DNA from: Xiamenia xianingshaonis
GTDB lineage: Bacteria; Actinomycetota; Coriobacteriia; Coriobacteriales; Eggerthellaceae
NCBI RefSeq assembly: GCF_017945865.1
Contig: NZ_CP072829.1
Coordinates: 1,488,001 to 1,552,000, forward strand
Direction of reading: 5' to 3'
Length of the DNA: 64,000 nt
The translations under genes were made by a program, and so were the position numbers. The notes below the pieces were generated by a model. It was not told the DNA's origin, ran no database searches, and saw only the letters and a program-made list of their open reading frames with translations. Shown piece after piece: positions 41,031 to 49,438 of this stretch. The first letter of the stretch is position 1; each line of letters begins with the position of its first letter.

Positions 41031-42668
41031 ATGCATCAGTTTTCTAGCAACAAGCCCCTGTCTCGCCGTGTTTTCGTCGCAGGCGGCGCCATCGCCGCGG
41101 CGGGCGCCAGCTTGGCACTGGCCGGTTGCAGCTCGGGCAGCCCGTCTTCCGACACCGCCCCTGAAAGCTCCACCGAGCCTGCCGATTCCGGCACCGCCGA
41201 AAGCGCGGGCGGCGGCGAACTTCGCGCGGCCATGAGCTATCAGACGGACAACTTCTTGCCGCTGAACAACTCGTCGGGCCTTGCCCAGGGCGCCAACTGG
41301 AACGTCATCGAAGGCCTGTACATGCTCGACATGTCCACCATGAAGCCTTACCCGGCGCTGGCCGACGGCGAACCGGTGCAGATCTCCGACACCGAGTACG
41401 AGGTGAAGCTGCGCGAGGGCGCGAAGTTCTCCGACGGCACCGCCGTGACCGCGAGTGACGTCGCGGAATCCTACAGCCGCACCGTGAACGCCGACGGCTC
41501 GCTCTACGCCCCGATGCTCGCCTTCATCGACTCGATGGAAGCCAAGGACGACGCCACCGTCACCATCAAGCTGAACACGCCCACCTCGCTGCTCACCACG
41601 CGTTTGGCGCTGGCGCTCGTCGTGCCCACCGCGGCGACCGACGAAGAGCTCACCGCCAAGCCGGTCGGCTCCGGCCCCTACATGTACGACACGCTCAACG
41701 GCCAGGACGGCGGCCAGCTCGTGTTCGTGCCGAACCCCAACTACAACGGCGCCCACCCGGCCACCTGCGACAAGCTCACCTACGACATCATCATCGACGA
41801 CACCGCCCGCACCACCGCGCTCACCGACGGCACCGTCCAGATCATGGAAAACGTGCCTTCGAACCTGATCGCGCAGGCATCGTCCACCGGCGCCGTCACT
41901 GAAAACGCCATGGGATTCGCCGTGGGCTTCATGATGTTCAACACGAAGAAGAAGCCGTTCGACGACGTGCGCGTGCGTCAAGCGTTCCTGTACGCCATCG
42001 ACTACGACAAGATGATCATGAACGCCCTGCCCGACGTCGCCACCAAGCCCGACAGCTTCCTGCCGGCCACGCATGCCTCCTACACCGGGCCGGCGACGAA
42101 CGACTACGCCTACGACATGGACAAGGCCAAGCAGCTGCTTGACGAGGCGGGCGTGTCCGGCCTGTCCATCGTCATCGACACCACCGACGCCGGCTGGATC
42201 AAGGCCATGGCCCCGCAGATCCAGTCCAACCTGAAGGAGCTCGGCATCGACGCCGAAATCTCTTCGCAGGCTTCCAGCTCGCTGTATGCGAACCGCTGCG
42301 ACACCGACGACGACGTGCAGCCGTTCGACATCGTCGTGGCCCCGGGCGATCCGGGCTGCTTCGGCACCGACCCCGACCTGCTGATGAACTGGTGGTACGG
42401 GGACAACAGCTGGACCCAGAAGCGCTCTTCTTGGAAGGACTCCGAAGGCTACAACAAGCTGCACGAGCTCATGGACGCGGCGTTCGCCGCCGAGGGCGAA
42501 GAGCAGAAGGCCAAGTGGGCCGAGTGCTTCGACCTGCTGTCCGAAGAAGTGCCGCTGTATCCGCTGGTGCACCGCCAGGTCGTGACCGCGTACTACGCCG
42601 ACAAGGTGAAGAACTTCATCCCCATCGGCTCTACCGGCCTGCGCTTCCTGGACGTGTCCCCGGCGTAA
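41031..42668 (+). CDS. Extracellular solute-binding lipoprotein, family 5 (Opp/Dpp type)
   Basis: 545 residues with GGAGGGAA upstream. The signal has a twin-arginine motif ([11 protein letters not shown]) and a lipobox LAGC with Cys33, followed by a Ser/Thr/Glu linker, so it is a Tat-exported lipoprotein. SBP_bac_5 landmarks are [45 protein letters not shown] and [14 protein letters not shown]. Opp-type binding proteins carry peptides, nickel or, in SatABCD/SiaEFGI-like systems, sialic acid. The matching permease and ATPase genes lie at 49439-53347 among amino-sugar genes, so an amino-sugar ligand is favoured. Part of its 3' end is duplicated at 45364. Confidence 0.88.
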   Translation: MHQFSSNKPLSRRVFVAGGAIAAAGASLALAGCSSGSPSSDTAPESSTEPADSGTAESAGGGELRAAMSYQTDNFLPLNNSSGLAQGANWNVIEGLYMLDMSTMKPYPALADGEPVQISDTEYEVKLREGAKFSDGTAVTASDVAESYSRTVNADGSLYAPMLAFIDSMEAKDDATVTIKLNTPTSLLTTRLALALVVPTAATDEELTAKPVGSGPYMYDTLNGQDGGQLVFVPNPNYNGAHPATCDKLTYDIIIDDTARTTALTDGTVQIMENVPSNLIAQASSTGAVTENAMGFAVGFMMFNTKKKPFDDVRVRQAFLYAIDYDKMIMNALPDVATKPDSFLPATHASYTGPATNDYAYDMDKAKQLLDEAGVSGLSIVIDTTDAGWIKAMAPQIQSNLKELGIDAEISSQASSSLYANRCDTDDDVQPFDIVVAPGDPGCFGTDPDLLMNWWYGDNSWTQKRSSWKDSEGYNKLHELMDAAFAAEGEEQKAKWAECFDLLSEEVPLYPLVHRQVVTAYYADKVKNFIPIGSTGLRFLDVSPA

Positions 42669-42713
42669 GAACGCCCCGGCTGACCAAGCCATTGCGCTGG
42701 CTGTTCGCACACA

Positions 42714-42747
42714 AAGAAGTCGCCCCGTTCGGGGCGGCTTCTTTTTT
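42714..42747 (+). terminator. Terminator of the solute-binding protein gene
   Basis: AAGAAGTCGCCCCG pairs with CGGGGCGGCTTCTT around a TT loop, followed by TTTTTT. A near-identical copy occurs at 45506-45543. Confidence 0.9.
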
Positions 42748-42848
42748 AGGAAAACGCTGGTCGCCGCCGGGGCCTTCCCCGCACCGCCGCGCTGCAGCGG
42801 TGTGCGGTACGGTGCAAGGGTGCAGCGCTACGAAAAACGATGACTAAT

Positions 42849-43508
42849 TCAGTCAGCTTTTAGGCGCAGACCGGTGCCTTGCCCGAAGTCGACCGTCTCG
42901 TCGGCCGCTTCTACGATGTCGTCCCACGTGCGGCCGTTGTCGCAGTCGCGCACGCCCACCACAAAGCAGCCGGCCTGCGCAGCCGATCGCACGGCATACA
43001 GGGCATCTTCGTACACGGCCACCTCGGCAGGAGCCGCCCCCAGCCGCCGCGCCGCCTCCTGATAGATGTCGGGCTCTCGCTTGCTCTTGCCCACATCGGC
43101 GCAGGTGAGCACGAACTCGAACCAATCCGCAATGCCTTCGCGAGCCAGCAGCGCCTCCACAAGCGCCCGCGCCGTCACCGTAGCCACCGCCATGCGCACG
43201 CCGCAGCTGCGCAAGCGCTCAAGATGCGCCCGCGCCCCTGGTTTCAGGCCGATGTCGTTGCGGTAGTGGGCCTCCATGACGCCGTTCATGCCCGCCGCGA
43301 TGTCATTCGGCGTCTTGTCGGGCAGAAAGCGCTCGTGCATGTAGCGGGCCGTCTCTTCCATCGTCATGGCTTCGATGACAGGGCGAATCTCGTCGACACC
43401 TTCCGTCATCCCCAGACCAGCCAGGTATTCCGGCCCCACTTCCGCCCAGTAGCCCATTGAATCGACCAGCGTCCCATCCAGATCGAACACGGCGAAAAGC
43501 TTGTCCAT
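42849..43508 (-). CDS. HAD-superfamily phosphatase (beta-phosphoglucomutase-like)
   Basis: 219 residues with AAAAGGAG upstream. HAD motif I is FDLDGTLVDSM, motif II lies around MAVATVTARALVEAL, the motif III lysine in VGKSKREPDIYQEAARRLG, and motif IV in VAVYEDALYAVRSA. The cap is a small helical C1 type inserted after motif I. Members dephosphorylate sugar phosphates, pyrimidine nucleotides or similar small molecules; the substrate is not predictable. It has a probable extended -10 promoter (TGCTAGAAT) about 140 bases upstream. It sits between the two copies of the binding-protein 3' sequence. Confidence 0.88.
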   Translation of the reverse strand: MDKLFAVFDLDGTLVDSMGYWAEVGPEYLAGLGMTEGVDEIRPVIEAMTMEETARYMHERFLPDKTPNDIAAGMNGVMEAHYRNDIGLKPGARAHLERLRSCGVRMAVATVTARALVEALLAREGIADWFEFVLTCADVGKSKREPDIYQEAARRLGAAPAEVAVYEDALYAVRSAAQAGCFVVGVRDCDNGRTWDDIVEAADETVDFGQGTGLRLKAD

Positions 43509-43780
43509 GGATCGTTCTCCTTTTGTCGGGTCAACACATTTTTGTGCGCCTGCACAAGCAACAAGCCAAGGTTCACCTGAAGTGAAATGTTGCCGAAACG
43601 GGTTTTCGATCGCGGCGCGATCGACTTTGTCAGCTCGGCCATTCTAGCATTTTCGCCTTTCTTGTGCGTCGTATGCGTCGCGCCTTGCGTTTTCGAAGAT
43701 GTGACAATCTTGCGCTATCCGACAAGCAACCCGGTGCGCGTCTACAACACGGAACGGACCCTCTGCGGCGCATGCCGTCG

Positions 43781-45067
43781 TCAGATCCCCAGCGCGGTCA
43801 GGGGGATGACGTAGACGCCGCTTTCCACGTCGCGGCGGGCCATCTCCCCGGCCCCGACGATCACAGCCATGAAGGACGGATCAGGGTTTCGGGCCGCCGG
43901 ATTGGCCGCCACCTTCTTTCGCAGTCGCGTCAGCGCCCTCACGCCGTCGGGCACCTTGTTCTCGCCCAGCTTCACCTCCAGCGCGGCCCACCGCCCGTCC
44001 CGCAGCTCTATGACGGCGTCGACTTCCAGGCCGTCAGAATCCCGATAGTAGTGAAGCGGGTCGAGCGGGGCGCCCGGGACGGCAGACGCATAAACGGTCA
44101 GGTCGTGGATGCACAGCGACTCGAACAGCAGGCCAAACAGCTGCCCGTCGGACAAAAGCCGCGCCGCGTCCGCCTGCAGGAGGCTGGCCGCCAGCGAAGG
44201 GTCGGCAAAGTAGCGCTTGGGCTTCGTGCGCAGGCGGCTCTTCGAGCGAATAGGCGCGTCCCACCCGGACACCGGCTGCACCAGGTAGAGCGACTCGAAG
44301 GCGGAAATGTACCGGGAGACGGCGTTCTTCTCAGCCTCGGACGGCTCACCGCCGAACGCGTCGCTTGCGACGGTCTGCAGCTTGGCAGCCGTGCCGGCGT
44401 TGCGGGCCAGCGAACGCGCCACGCTCCACGCTACAGAAGAATCCAGCCCGCGTTTCGGAAAGCTGACATCGAACACCGCGTCGAGGTAGGCATCGAGGTA
44501 GGCCGACGAACTTCGAGGCACCTGCTGCAGCGCCGGCCAGCCGCCGCGGCAGATCGCCTTCGCGAGAGGCTCGAGGGTCTGCTGCACCAAGATCGGCTCG
44601 AAGCGACCGTCGAAAAGCCCTGACAAGGAGACGGCGCCGCTCGACTCCCCCGTCTCGAGCAGCGTCATCGTGCTCATGCGCAGCTTGGCTATGCGACCTG
44701 CGCCGCTGTGGCTGACGGCATCTTTTTTCAAGGACGACGATCCTGTCAAGATGAACCGTCCTGGCCGCCCGTCCTCGTCGACCGCGTCCCTCACAGCGTC
44801 CCACACGCCCGGTACGTCCTGCCATTCGTCGACGACGTGCGGACTTTTGCCTAACAGGGCTGTCGTGGGGTCTGCTTCGACAATGCGCTTGACGGCGTCT
44901 CTGCCGAGACGGGTCACGCTCTCCCCAAAGGAAAGGGACGTCCAGGTCTTTCCGCACCACATGGGACCGGCGATCTCCACAGCGCCGAAAAGGTCGAGGA
45001 CCTTTGACACTTGGGCATCGCATATCCGGGGCAGATACCCGGCCGGCTTCAGGCTTCCTTGTTGCAT
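43781..45067 (-). CDS. DUF4143 AAA-type ATPase
   Basis: 428 residues from ATG 45067 with AAAGGAGG 7 bases upstream; open frame continues upstream but without a ribosome site. The P-loop is GPMWCGKT with the family's Trp/Cys, Walker B HVVDEWQDVPGVWDAVRD, sensor ILTGSSS, then the helical region RGGWPALQQ and the DUF4143 C-terminal domain ending in a PD-(D/E)xK-like GLEVDAVIELRDGRWAALEVKLG. Proteins of this design are very common and often mobile in gut anaerobes, and their role is unknown. It lies between the two direct copies of the binding-protein 3' end. Confidence 0.88.
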   Translation of the reverse strand: MQQGSLKPAGYLPRICDAQVSKVLDLFGAVEIAGPMWCGKTWTSLSFGESVTRLGRDAVKRIVEADPTTALLGKSPHVVDEWQDVPGVWDAVRDAVDEDGRPGRFILTGSSSLKKDAVSHSGAGRIAKLRMSTMTLLETGESSGAVSLSGLFDGRFEPILVQQTLEPLAKAICRGGWPALQQVPRSSSAYLDAYLDAVFDVSFPKRGLDSSVAWSVARSLARNAGTAAKLQTVASDAFGGEPSEAEKNAVSRYISAFESLYLVQPVSGWDAPIRSKSRLRTKPKRYFADPSLAASLLQADAARLLSDGQLFGLLFESLCIHDLTVYASAVPGAPLDPLHYYRDSDGLEVDAVIELRDGRWAALEVKLGENKVPDGVRALTRLRKKVAANPAARNPDPSFMAVIVGAGEMARRDVESGVYVIPLTALGI

Positions 45068-45363
45068 ACCACTCCTCCTTTGAGGACACATAGCGTCCAG
45101 AGGATTATCATAATAGGAAACAGAGGATTTTTTCAATAGGAAACAGAGGATCAGGCAGAGTCGGGTCGGACGTGGACGTTGCAAGAAAGCACTGTTCATG
45201 CAAGCACATGATCTTTCGTGAGACGAGGCTTCGGCAGTGCCCGCTTCCGTCTCTGCCGACTGGGCGGTCGGCAATCAAAGCACCTTTGCGACAACCTTTG
45301 AGGCCACGGCATTAGCCGGCTGGCGTCGGACAGCTACGGCCCTGACACGGCGACTGCTGGCGA
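45068..45363. promoter_or_regulatory. Upstream region of the DUF4143 ATPase with tandem repeats
   Basis: AATAGGAAACAGAGGAT occurs twice exactly (45112-45128 and 45135-45151, period 23), with a partial third copy (CAGAGGATTATCATA) at about 45098-45112. On the minus strand these repeats surround TTGAAA and TATGAT boxes spaced 18 bases apart, a likely promoter for the ATPase, so the repeats are probably operators. The remaining 200 bases to 45363 show no gene. Confidence 0.55.
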
Positions 45364-45475
45364 CACCGACCCCGACCTGCTGATGAACTGGTGGTACGGG
45401 GACAACAGCTGGACCCAGAAGCGCTCTTCCTGGAAGGACTCTCCTGGACGTGTCCCCGGCGTAAGAACGTCCCGA
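45364..45475 (+). pseudogene. Truncated second copy of the solute-binding protein gene 3' end
   Basis: Bases 45364-45441 match 42365-42442 of the intact gene with one mismatch (encoding [20 protein letters not shown] and on). Then 203 bases are missing, and from 45442 the sequence matches 42646 onward: the last six codons, the stop, the spacer and the terminator, to about 45570. The 203-base deletion shifts the frame, so the remnant cannot encode the normal C-terminus. There is no start codon or 5' part. It is the decayed tail of a paralogous or duplicated gene. Confidence 0.9.
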
Positions 45476-45505
45476 CTGGCCAAGCCATTGCGCCGGCTGT
45501 CCGCG

Positions 45506-45543
45506 CACAAAGAAGTCGCCCCGTTCGGGGCGACTTCTTTGTG
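45506..45543. terminator. Duplicated terminator hairpin at the end of the binding-protein remnant
   Basis: A perfect 18-bp stem, CACAAAGAAGTCGCCCCG with its complement around a TT loop, derives from the same duplication as the terminator at 42714. On the plus strand the U-run has been lost (TTTGTGGG). It may now serve the ROK-like kinase gene, which ends at 45572 on the minus strand and reads into it. Confidence 0.75.
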
Positions 45544-45571
45544 GGAAAACGCTGGTCGCTGCCGGGGCCTC

Positions 45572-46948
45572 CTAGGCAAGCGCCGGCAGGCTGGCCGCCG
45601 CGACCGACTGGCCGACGCGGCGCATCATCTCGTCAGGCAGCGTCACGTTGATGGCGTCCGCCAGCTCGGGGTATTCCGCCGCCAGCACTTCGTTGCACAC
45701 GTCCACGACCAGGTCGCCGCCGACGCCCGACGCCACGCGCCCAAGCACGAGCAGCGTCTTGATCTCGTAAAACGAGCTGTACAGCACCAGAGTGTGCGCC
45801 AGATACGTGCCGATGCTGCGGAAGATGTCAAGCGCGCCTTCGTGCCCGTCGTTGGCAAGGCCTTGGACCACCTTCAGCTTTTCGGCCGGCGACAGTTCGG
45901 CGTCGAGCGAAATGCCCGCGGCCGGCGCCAGCTTGATGACGGCGTCCTGGCTGAAGTACTTGCAGCCCACGCCGAAGTCGCCCGACCACTCGTCCTGCAT
46001 GGCGCGCGGAGACAGGTCAACCGGCGCGAAGGCCAGCTCGTTGATCCAGCCGAGCACGTTGCCTTCGTCGTTCACGTAGCCCACGGCCTCGCTCGTGCCC
46101 ATGGCGATGCCCAAAATGTCGCCACGGCCCGTGGACATGAAGCCGGCAAGGGCAGTCACGTCGCCGTCGTTGGCCACGACGAGCGGCACGTCGCCGATTT
46201 CCGCGCCGGCGCGGTCGTAGATGGATTTCACCAGGTCGCGCTGTTCGCGCGGCACCTTGATGAACAGCGACGCCACCATGGGACTGTTGCCCACGAACGT
46301 GCCGGCGCTCGACACGCCGATGGCGTCCACGCGCGGCATCTTCGACGCGGCCGTCTTGAACGCGGTCACGATCTCGTTGAAGTGGTATTCCGGATCTTCG
46401 GTGATCTTCGGAAACCAGACCACCTCTTCGGAGTACACCGGCTCGCCGTCGATGACGGCCGACACCTTGCGGTCGGACCCGCCGGCGTCAAACCCGATGC
46501 GGCAGCCCTCCATGTGCCCGCCGATGGCCTTGGCGCCTTCGTTGGCTGCAGGAAACGTCTCGGGCGTGCAGGCGATCACCTCGAGCGGGCGCTCGTAGAC
46601 GTCCATGACGAACCCGTAGTCGAACGCGCGGGAGCCCTCGGGCGAGTACGCTTCGGCCAGGCGGGCGGCGATGTCGTCGCAGCCCTGGATGTAGACGCGG
46701 AAGCCGCCGATGGACCACAGCTCGAACTTCACGAGCCGCTCGACGTAACGAAAGTTTGCCTCGGCAAACTCAGGCCCGCGAACGGCGGATTCCCGCACGG
46801 ACACCAAGCCGTCTTCGCGCTCGACCGCAATGCGGATCGGCCGGTCGGTCCCTTCAAGGTAGGCCTTCATCCACACGCCGAAAGGGATGAAGCCGGGGTC
46901 GAGCTTCGGAGCGGTTTTCAGCTCGTAATCGATGCCCAAGTAGTTCAT
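45572..46948 (-). CDS. ROK-like sugar kinase with N-terminal extension
   Basis: 458 residues from ATG 46948 with AGGAG upstream, 5 bases after the epimerase gene. The actin-like ATPase fold starts only near residue 150 with GFDAGGSDRKVSAVIDGE (phosphate-1 loop). VVANDGDVTALAGF carries the catalytic Asp, and LGIAMGTSEAVGYVN is the second phosphate loop. ROK kinases are normally about 300 residues; the extra 145 at the front (MKAYLEGTDRPIRIAVERE, FELWSIGGFRVYIQGCDD) are unusual. Position next to the epimerase and nag genes suggests N-acetylglucosamine or N-acetylmannosamine phosphorylation. Confidence 0.75.
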   Translation of the reverse strand: MNYLGIDYELKTAPKLDPGFIPFGVWMKAYLEGTDRPIRIAVEREDGLVSVRESAVRGPEFAEANFRYVERLVKFELWSIGGFRVYIQGCDDIAARLAEAYSPEGSRAFDYGFVMDVYERPLEVIACTPETFPAANEGAKAIGGHMEGCRIGFDAGGSDRKVSAVIDGEPVYSEEVVWFPKITEDPEYHFNEIVTAFKTAASKMPRVDAIGVSSAGTFVGNSPMVASLFIKVPREQRDLVKSIYDRAGAEIGDVPLVVANDGDVTALAGFMSTGRGDILGIAMGTSEAVGYVNDEGNVLGWINELAFAPVDLSPRAMQDEWSGDFGVGCKYFSQDAVIKLAPAAGISLDAELSPAEKLKVVQGLANDGHEGALDIFRSIGTYLAHTLVLYSSFYEIKTLLVLGRVASGVGGDLVVDVCNEVLAAEYPELADAINVTLPDEMMRRVGQSVAAASLPALA

Positions 46949-46953
46949 GATCG

Positions 46954-48174
46954 TCAGTCTCCTAAAATCTCGTTGAGTATTTGCTCGGTCATGCACAGCG
47001 CTCGCGGCACGTGGAACGGGCCTTTGAACGTGGAACCTTTCGTGGGCGGCTCGGTCGGCAGGCCATCGCGGCGCAAGTAGCCGTACCACTCGCCGAACTC
47101 GGGGTCGGCGAAGTGGGCCTTGCAGTATTTGAGCGTGCGCACAAGCCAGTCGCGGAAGTACGGATCGCCCGTGTCGCGATAGGCCATCGACGCCGCGATC
47201 ATGATCTCGTTGTGCGGCCACCACAGCTTCATGTCGTGCTCGTAGGCCTCGGGCGGCTTGCCGCAGGCGTCGATGAAGTAGAGCAGCCCGCCGTATTTGT
47301 CGTCCCAGCCGGCCTCGATGGCCAGGCGGAACATGTCGCGGGCCGTGGCGTGCAGCTCTTCGTCGCCGCGGTGGTTGGCCTCTTGCATCATGAACCAGCT
47401 GCACTCGATGTCATGCCCCGGGTTCACGACGCGACCCGCGGTGTAGTCGAGTTCCGGCTCGCCTTCAAGGTTGACGCTTTCGAGCGTGCAGCCCAGCTCG
47501 GGCCGGTAATGCTCGCGCACGATGCGGTCGGTGCACTCGCGGGCGTGCCGGTCGTATTCCTCCGCATGGGCGGCGTCGACGCGGCGCATGATCGAAATGA
47601 TGTTGAGGAAGATCATCGGATCCCCCAGCGCCCGTCCCGCGCGCGTTGCCGCGATGGTCTTCGGACCGAGGCCCGTCGGGTCTTCGATGAGGCCGTTGTT
47701 GAGGTCGTACACCAGCCGATAGGCGCGGCGGGCGCGGGCCAGGCACGCCTCGTCGCCGGTCACGCCGTAGTATTCGGCGTTGGCGATGCAGTAGAACCCT
47801 TCCGAAAAGCAGTAGCGGCGCTGACGCAGCGGGCGGCCGTCTGCCGTGACCGTGAAGTAGAGACGGCCGGACGCCTCGCGGTTGATGCAGTGGTCTTCCA
47901 AAAACTCCAGGCAGCTCTTCGCCGCCGCCAGCCATTCGGGACGCGTGCCATAGACGTGGCACAGATACGCATAGGTCCACGCGCAACGACCCTGCATCCA
48001 CGCGTTTTTGTCGGTGGAATACACCGCGCCTTCGCGGTCGAGGCAGGTGTACACGCCGCCGTTGACCGGATCGATGCCGTGCTCGCGCCAAAAGGCCTCG
48101 CACGTGTCCAGCTGCTCGCGGATCCAATCGCGCCATACAACCAGTTCGCGGTCGCCTTCTATCTTGTCTGTCAC
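46954..48174 (-). CDS. N-acylglucosamine 2-epimerase (AGE/RnBP family)
   Basis: 406 residues, standard length for AGE. The (alpha/alpha)6 barrel is recognisable from GGVYTCLDREGAVYSTDKNAW (read as GGVYTCLDREG and STDKNAWMQGR), RLYFTVTADGRPL, FCFS-like RRYCFSEGFYCIAN, VNPGHDIECSWFMMQEA with the catalytic His, and KLWWPHNEIMIA. AGE interconverts unphosphorylated ManNAc and GlcNAc. With a NanA-type lyase and a ROK kinase this points to a Bacteroides fragilis-like sialic-acid route rather than the NanK-NanE phosphate route. A terminator separates it from the upstream transporter-aldolase operon. Confidence 0.88.
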   Translation of the reverse strand: MTDKIEGDRELVVWRDWIREQLDTCEAFWREHGIDPVNGGVYTCLDREGAVYSTDKNAWMQGRCAWTYAYLCHVYGTRPEWLAAAKSCLEFLEDHCINREASGRLYFTVTADGRPLRQRRYCFSEGFYCIANAEYYGVTGDEACLARARRAYRLVYDLNNGLIEDPTGLGPKTIAATRAGRALGDPMIFLNIISIMRRVDAAHAEEYDRHARECTDRIVREHYRPELGCTLESVNLEGEPELDYTAGRVVNPGHDIECSWFMMQEANHRGDEELHATARDMFRLAIEAGWDDKYGGLLYFIDACGKPPEAYEHDMKLWWPHNEIMIAASMAYRDTGDPYFRDWLVRTLKYCKAHFADPEFGEWYGYLRRDGLPTEPPTKGSTFKGPFHVPRALCMTEQILNEILGD

Positions 48175-48324
48175 AGGTCCCCCTTTCGTTTGGTCTTTGT
48201 AAGCAAAGCTGCCTTCATTCTAGTGCGCGAAGGCTCAAGCGGCGAAACTGTCAGCCAACCGTTGGCGCTGCACACGGCCGGAAAACCCGCGCTCACGCGC
48301 AGAAGGTGCTACGGCCACGCCCGG

Positions 48325-48357
48325 TGAAAAAAGCGCCGGCTCGGTGCGCCGGCGCTT
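48325..48357 (-). terminator. Terminator of the transporter-aldolase operon
   Basis: AAGCGCCGGC pairs with GCCGGCGCTT (48331-48340 and 48348-48357). On the minus strand TTTTTTC follows. It lies 29 bases after the aldolase stop. Confidence 0.9.
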
Positions 48358-48385
48358 CAAAACCGCTTGTCGCGCCCAGACAGTC

Positions 48386-49438
48386 CTACATCGTGGACGC
48401 TTCCCCGCTTGGCGGCACCACGTCGCGCTTTTCCGCGGCGGACTGCTGCGCCTGTTCGATCGAGTCGCCGATGACGCAGCGGCACTTGCCATTCGGCTTG
48501 CCGCCGTGCATGAGGCCTTCGCATTCGAGCACCTGCACAATATGGTCGACGTCTTCGCCGGCAAGGGGCTGCACCGGCTCGCGCATCTGGTTCGTGTTGA
48601 ACACGCCCATCTGCCACAGGGCCGTCTTGAAGGCGCCTACGCCAGCGCCGAAGCCGACGGTCGCCTTCACGCGGCGCGTGATGAACATGAGGCGCGCCAG
48701 ATGGTCCTGCAGCACGCGCACGCGCTCCCAGTCGCCGGCGCACGCCGCCTGCCACTGCTCCACGTAGCTGTACGGGTCAACGTTGGCCAGGCCCGGCACC
48801 GATCCGTCGGCGCCGGCCAGATACGCGCCGTCGACGCACACCTCGTGCCCGGTCAGCAGCTGCAGCGGATGGCCGGCGTCCTCGTTTTCAAGCACCATCC
48901 AGCGGAAGGCCACGTCGTCGCCGCTGGAATCCTTCACGCCCTGCAGCACGCCGTCTTTGCCCAGGCGCACGAGCATCGTGGGATCGAGCTTGGTGTGCAC
49001 GCATACCGGCAGGTCGTAGGCGAACAGCGGCAGGTCCGTGTGCTCGCGAATGGCGCGGAAGTGGCGCTCCACTTCCTTCGGGCCGCCGAGCGCATAGAAG
49101 GGGGCCGTGGCCACCACCGCGTCAACGCCATAGCTTTCGGCGCGTTTCACCTGGTCGACCACGCGCATGGTCTCCATGTCGATGACGCCCGCCATGAGCG
49201 GCACGCGCCCGTTGACGGCCGCCGCCGCCTCTTGAAAAATGTGCTGGCGCTGGGCGTCGGTCATAAAGGCGACCTCACCGCTCGATCCCAGAAAGAACAG
49301 CCCGTCGACGCCGGCATCGATCATGCGGTTGATCGTGCGGTGCAAGGCTTCGACGTCGAGATGCCGGTCCTTGTCGAGGGGGATGACGACGGGAGGCACC
49401 ACGCCCCTGAATTTCGACGCGTCCATCATGTCTGACAC
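48386..49438 (-). CDS. DapA/NanA-family aldolase, probable N-acetylneuraminate lyase
   Basis: 350 residues; GTG 49438 directly follows the ATPase stop, with ATG 49429 as an alternative. The TIM-barrel Schiff-base family is clear: VVPPVVIPLDKDRHLDVEAL, FLGSSGEVAFMT (pyruvate-binding GSSGE), LPLFAYDLPV with the catalytic Tyr, and the Schiff-base lysine in GVLQGVKDSSGDD. The C-terminus is about 40 residues longer than typical. Its position between transporter genes and the epimerase, kinase, nagA and nagB favours N-acetylneuraminate lyase, giving ManNAc and pyruvate. Other DapA-family aldolases cannot be excluded. Confidence 0.75.
   Translation of the reverse strand: MSDMMDASKFRGVVPPVVIPLDKDRHLDVEALHRTINRMIDAGVDGLFFLGSSGEVAFMTDAQRQHIFQEAAAAVNGRVPLMAGVIDMETMRVVDQVKRAESYGVDAVVATAPFYALGGPKEVERHFRAIREHTDLPLFAYDLPVCVHTKLDPTMLVRLGKDGVLQGVKDSSGDDVAFRWMVLENEDAGHPLQLLTGHEVCVDGAYLAGADGSVPGLANVDPYSYVEQWQAACAGDWERVRVLQDHLARLMFITRRVKATVGFGAGVGAFKTALWQMGVFNTNQMREPVQPLAGEDVDHIVQVLECEGLMHGGKPNGKCRCVIGDSIEQAQQSAAEKRDVVPPSGEASTM

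Noticed and set aside
42849-45067. HAD phosphatase and DUF4143 ATPase as a defence system
   Set aside because: The two genes have separate promoters and a 272-base gap, show no known defence-gene pairing, and no other defence genes are nearby.
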